Assembly (NCBI RefSeq): GCF_964340395.1
Contig: NC_135565.1
Coordinates: 655,001-719,000 of the forward strand
DNA from: Glandiceps talaboti
Lineage: Eukaryota > Hemichordata > Enteropneusta > Spengelidae
DNA length: 64,000 nt
Direction: 5' to 3'
Both the position numbers and the translations under genes were made by a program. This document shows positions 61,601 to 64,000 of the stretch, piece after piece. Numbering within the stretch: the first letter of the stretch is position 1; each line of letters begins with the position of its first letter. The notes under the pieces were generated by a model. It was not told where the DNA came from and did not search any database. It was given only the letters and a program-made list of their open reading frames with translations.

Positions 61601-64000
61601 TGATATAAATGTCGGCTCTTTAACTAATGTCACTGATATAAATGTTGGCTCTTTTACTAATGTCACTGATATAAATGTTGGCTCTTTTACTAATGTCACT
61701 GATATAAATGTCAGGTCTTTAACTAATGTCACTGATATAAATGTTGGCTCTTTTACTAATGTCACTGATATAAATGTTGGCTCTTTTACTAATGTCACTG
61801 ATATAAATGTTGGCTCTTTTACTAATGTCACTGATATAAATGTCTGCTCTTTTACTAATGTCACTGATATAAATGTCGGCTCTTTAACTAATGTCACTGA
61901 TATAAATGTCGGCTCTTTTACTAATGTCACTGATATAAATGTCGGCTCTTTTGCTAATGTCACTGATATAAATGTTGGCTCTTTTACTAATGTCACTGAT
62001 ATAAATGTTGGCTCTTTTACTAATGTCACTGATATAAATGTCGGCTCTTTTACTAATGTCACTGATATAAATGTCGGCTCTTTTACTAATGTCACTGATA
62101 TAAATGTCGGCTCTTTTACTAATGTCACTGATATAAATGTCGGCTCTTTTACTAATGTCACTGATATAAATGTCGGCTCTTTTACTAATGTCACTGATAT
62201 AAATGTCGGCTCTTTTACTAATGTCACTGATAAAAATGTCAGGTCTTTAAATAATGTCACTGATATAAATGTCGGCTCTTTTACTAATGTCACTGATAAA
62301 AATGTCAGGTCTTTTACTAATGTCACTGATATAAATGTCGGCTCTTTTACTAATGTCACTGATATAAATGTCGGCTCTTTTACTAATGTCACTGATATAA
62401 ATGTTGGCTCTTTTACTAATGTCACTGATATAAATGTTGGCTCTTTTACTAAGGTCACTGATATAAATGTCAGGTCTTTTACTAATGTCACTAATATAAA
62501 TGTTGGCTCTTTTACTAATGTCACTGATATAAATGTCGGCTCTTTAACTAATGTCACTGATATAAATGTCAGGTCTTTTACTAATGTCACTGATATAAAT
62601 GTCGGCTCTTTAACTAATGTCACTGATATACTTGTCAGGTCTTTAACTAATGTCACTGATATAAATGTCGGCTCTTTTACTAATGTCACTGATGTAAATG
62701 TCGGCTCTTTTATTAATGTCACTGATATAAATGTCGGCTCTTTTACTAATGTCACTGATATAAATGTCGGCTCTTTTACTAATGTCACTGATATAAATGT
62801 CGGCTCTTTTACTAATGTCACTGATATAAATGTTGGCTCTTTAACTAATGTCTCTGATATAAATGTCGGCTCTTTTACTAATGTCACTGATATAAATGTC
62901 AGGTCTTTTACTAATGTCACTGATATAAATGTTGGCTCTTTAACTAATGTCACTGATATAAATGTCGGCTCTTTTACTAATGTCACTGATATAAATGTCG
63001 GCTCTTTAACTAATGTCACTGATATAAATGTCAGGTCTTTTACTAATGTCACTGATATAAATGTCAGGTCTTTTACTAATGTCACTGATATAAATGTCAG
63101 GTCTTTTACTAATGTCACTGATATAAATGTCAGGTCTTTTACTAATGTCACTGATATAAATGTTGGCTCTTTAACTAATGTCACTGATATAAATGTCGGC
63201 TCTTTTACTAATGTCACTGATATAAATGTCGGCTCTTTAACTAATGTCACTGATATAAATGTCAGGTCTTTTACTAATGTCACTGATATAAATGTTGGCT
63301 CTTTAACTAATGTCACTGATATAAATGTCGGCTCTTTTACTAATGTCACTGATATAAATGTCAGGTCTTTTACTAATGTCACTGATATAAATGTCGGCTC
63401 TTTTACTAATGTCACTGATATAAATGTTGGCTCTTTAACTAATGTCACTGATATAAATGTCAGGTCTTTTACTAATGTCACTGATATAAATGTCGGCTCT
63501 TTTACTAAGGTCACTGATATAAATGTTGGCTCTTTTACTAATGTCACTGATATAAATGTTGGCTCTTTAACTAATGTCACTGATATAAATGTCGGCTCTT
63601 TTACTAATGTCACTGATATAAATGTTGGCTCTTTTACTAATGTCACTGATATAAATGTCGGCTCTTTAACTAATGTCACTGATACAAATGTCGGCTCTTT
63701 TACTAATGTCACTGATATAAATGTTGGCTCTTTTACTAATGTCACTGATATAAATGTTGGCTCTTTTACTAATGTCACTGATATAAATGTCAGGTCTTTT
63801 ACTAATGTCACTGATATAAATGTCAGGTCTTTTACTAATGTCACTGATATAAATGTCAGGTCTTTTACTAATGTCACTGATATAAATGTCGGCTCTGTTA
63901 CTAATGTCACTGATATAAATGTCGGCTCTTTTACTAATGTCACTGATATAAATGTCGGCTCTTTTACTAATGTCACTGATATAAATGTCGGCTCTTTTAC
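58632..64000. repeat. 33-bp minisatellite (about 162 units), runs off the window
   Basis: Units are ACTAATGTCACTGATATAAA plus TGTCGGCTCTTTT, with variants GTTGG, GTCAGGTC, TTTAAC and CTGTTAC. On the minus strand one frame reads VTLVKEPTFIS and stays open for over 1,300 codons. It is broken by single-base losses at about 59,670 and 60,000. It lies upstream of exon A, in the same intron as far as can be seen. I call it non-coding but note the frame as a finding. Confidence 0.93.

Noticed and set aside
59981-63976. 1,331-codon minus-strand ORF called as a repeat protein gene
   Set aside because: It has no unique N- or C-terminal domain, is broken by single-base losses near 59,670 and 60,000, and lies upstream of exon A in intron-like DNA. 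Kept only as a low-score finding about silent variation.

Overview
This is eukaryotic, intron-scale DNA from a marine-invertebrate type genome, most likely a lancelet (amphioxus). The organism call is an inference. It rests on the very high minisatellite load, a CR1-like non-LTR retrotransposon with an ATT-repeat tail, (CA)n-containing dispersed repeats, and minisatellites that overlap 5' splice sites. I remember that last feature being described in amphioxus as 'mirage' minisatellites, and this should be verified. There is no prokaryotic gene organisation, CRISPR array, rRNA or convincing tRNA.

The main gene lies on the minus strand and crosses most of the window. Seven exons can be read between about 54.8 kb and 2.6 kb: 54,540-54,815; 48,331-48,412; 34,510-34,934; 29,099-29,203; 21,233-21,425; 17,103-17,268; 2,568-2,954. 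Each has an AG acceptor and a GT donor, and all six junctions keep the reading phase. Together they give about 545 codons of a Ser/Thr/Gln/His-rich, largely disordered protein with a poly-Gln tract, a poly-Asn tract and short charged coiled-coil-like pieces. Neither the first nor the last exon of the gene is inside the window. I do not recognise the family.

The introns (4 to 14 kb) are mostly tandem repeats. About half of the window is minisatellite, with unit sizes of 24, 27, 28, 29, 30, 33, 34, 36, 39, 43, 44/48, 46, 49, 50, 52, 62 and 67 bp. Three arrays (1,243-2,567; 34,290-34,509; 48,095-48,330) abut an exon and are made of copies of that exon's own end plus its splice donor, so the intron starts as a ladder of duplicated 5' splice sites. 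This is the most interesting structure in the window.

Other intron content is mobile DNA. A dispersed repeat family with ~115-bp internal subrepeats and a 3'-terminal hairpin occurs at 1-1,158, 18.85-20.48 kb, 29.98-34.2 kb, 50.74-50.9 kb and 52.7-53.7 kb. A nearly complete CR1-like retrotransposon (about 42.5-47.4 kb) is interrupted by a nested DNA transposon and one nonsense codon. A palindromic element with a perfect 9-bp target duplication sits inside a minisatellite (35,643-36,025). A decayed plus-strand gene of possible nuclease type lies at 48.8-50.5 kb. The right end of the window (58.6-64 kb) is an unfinished 33-bp array that runs off the edge.
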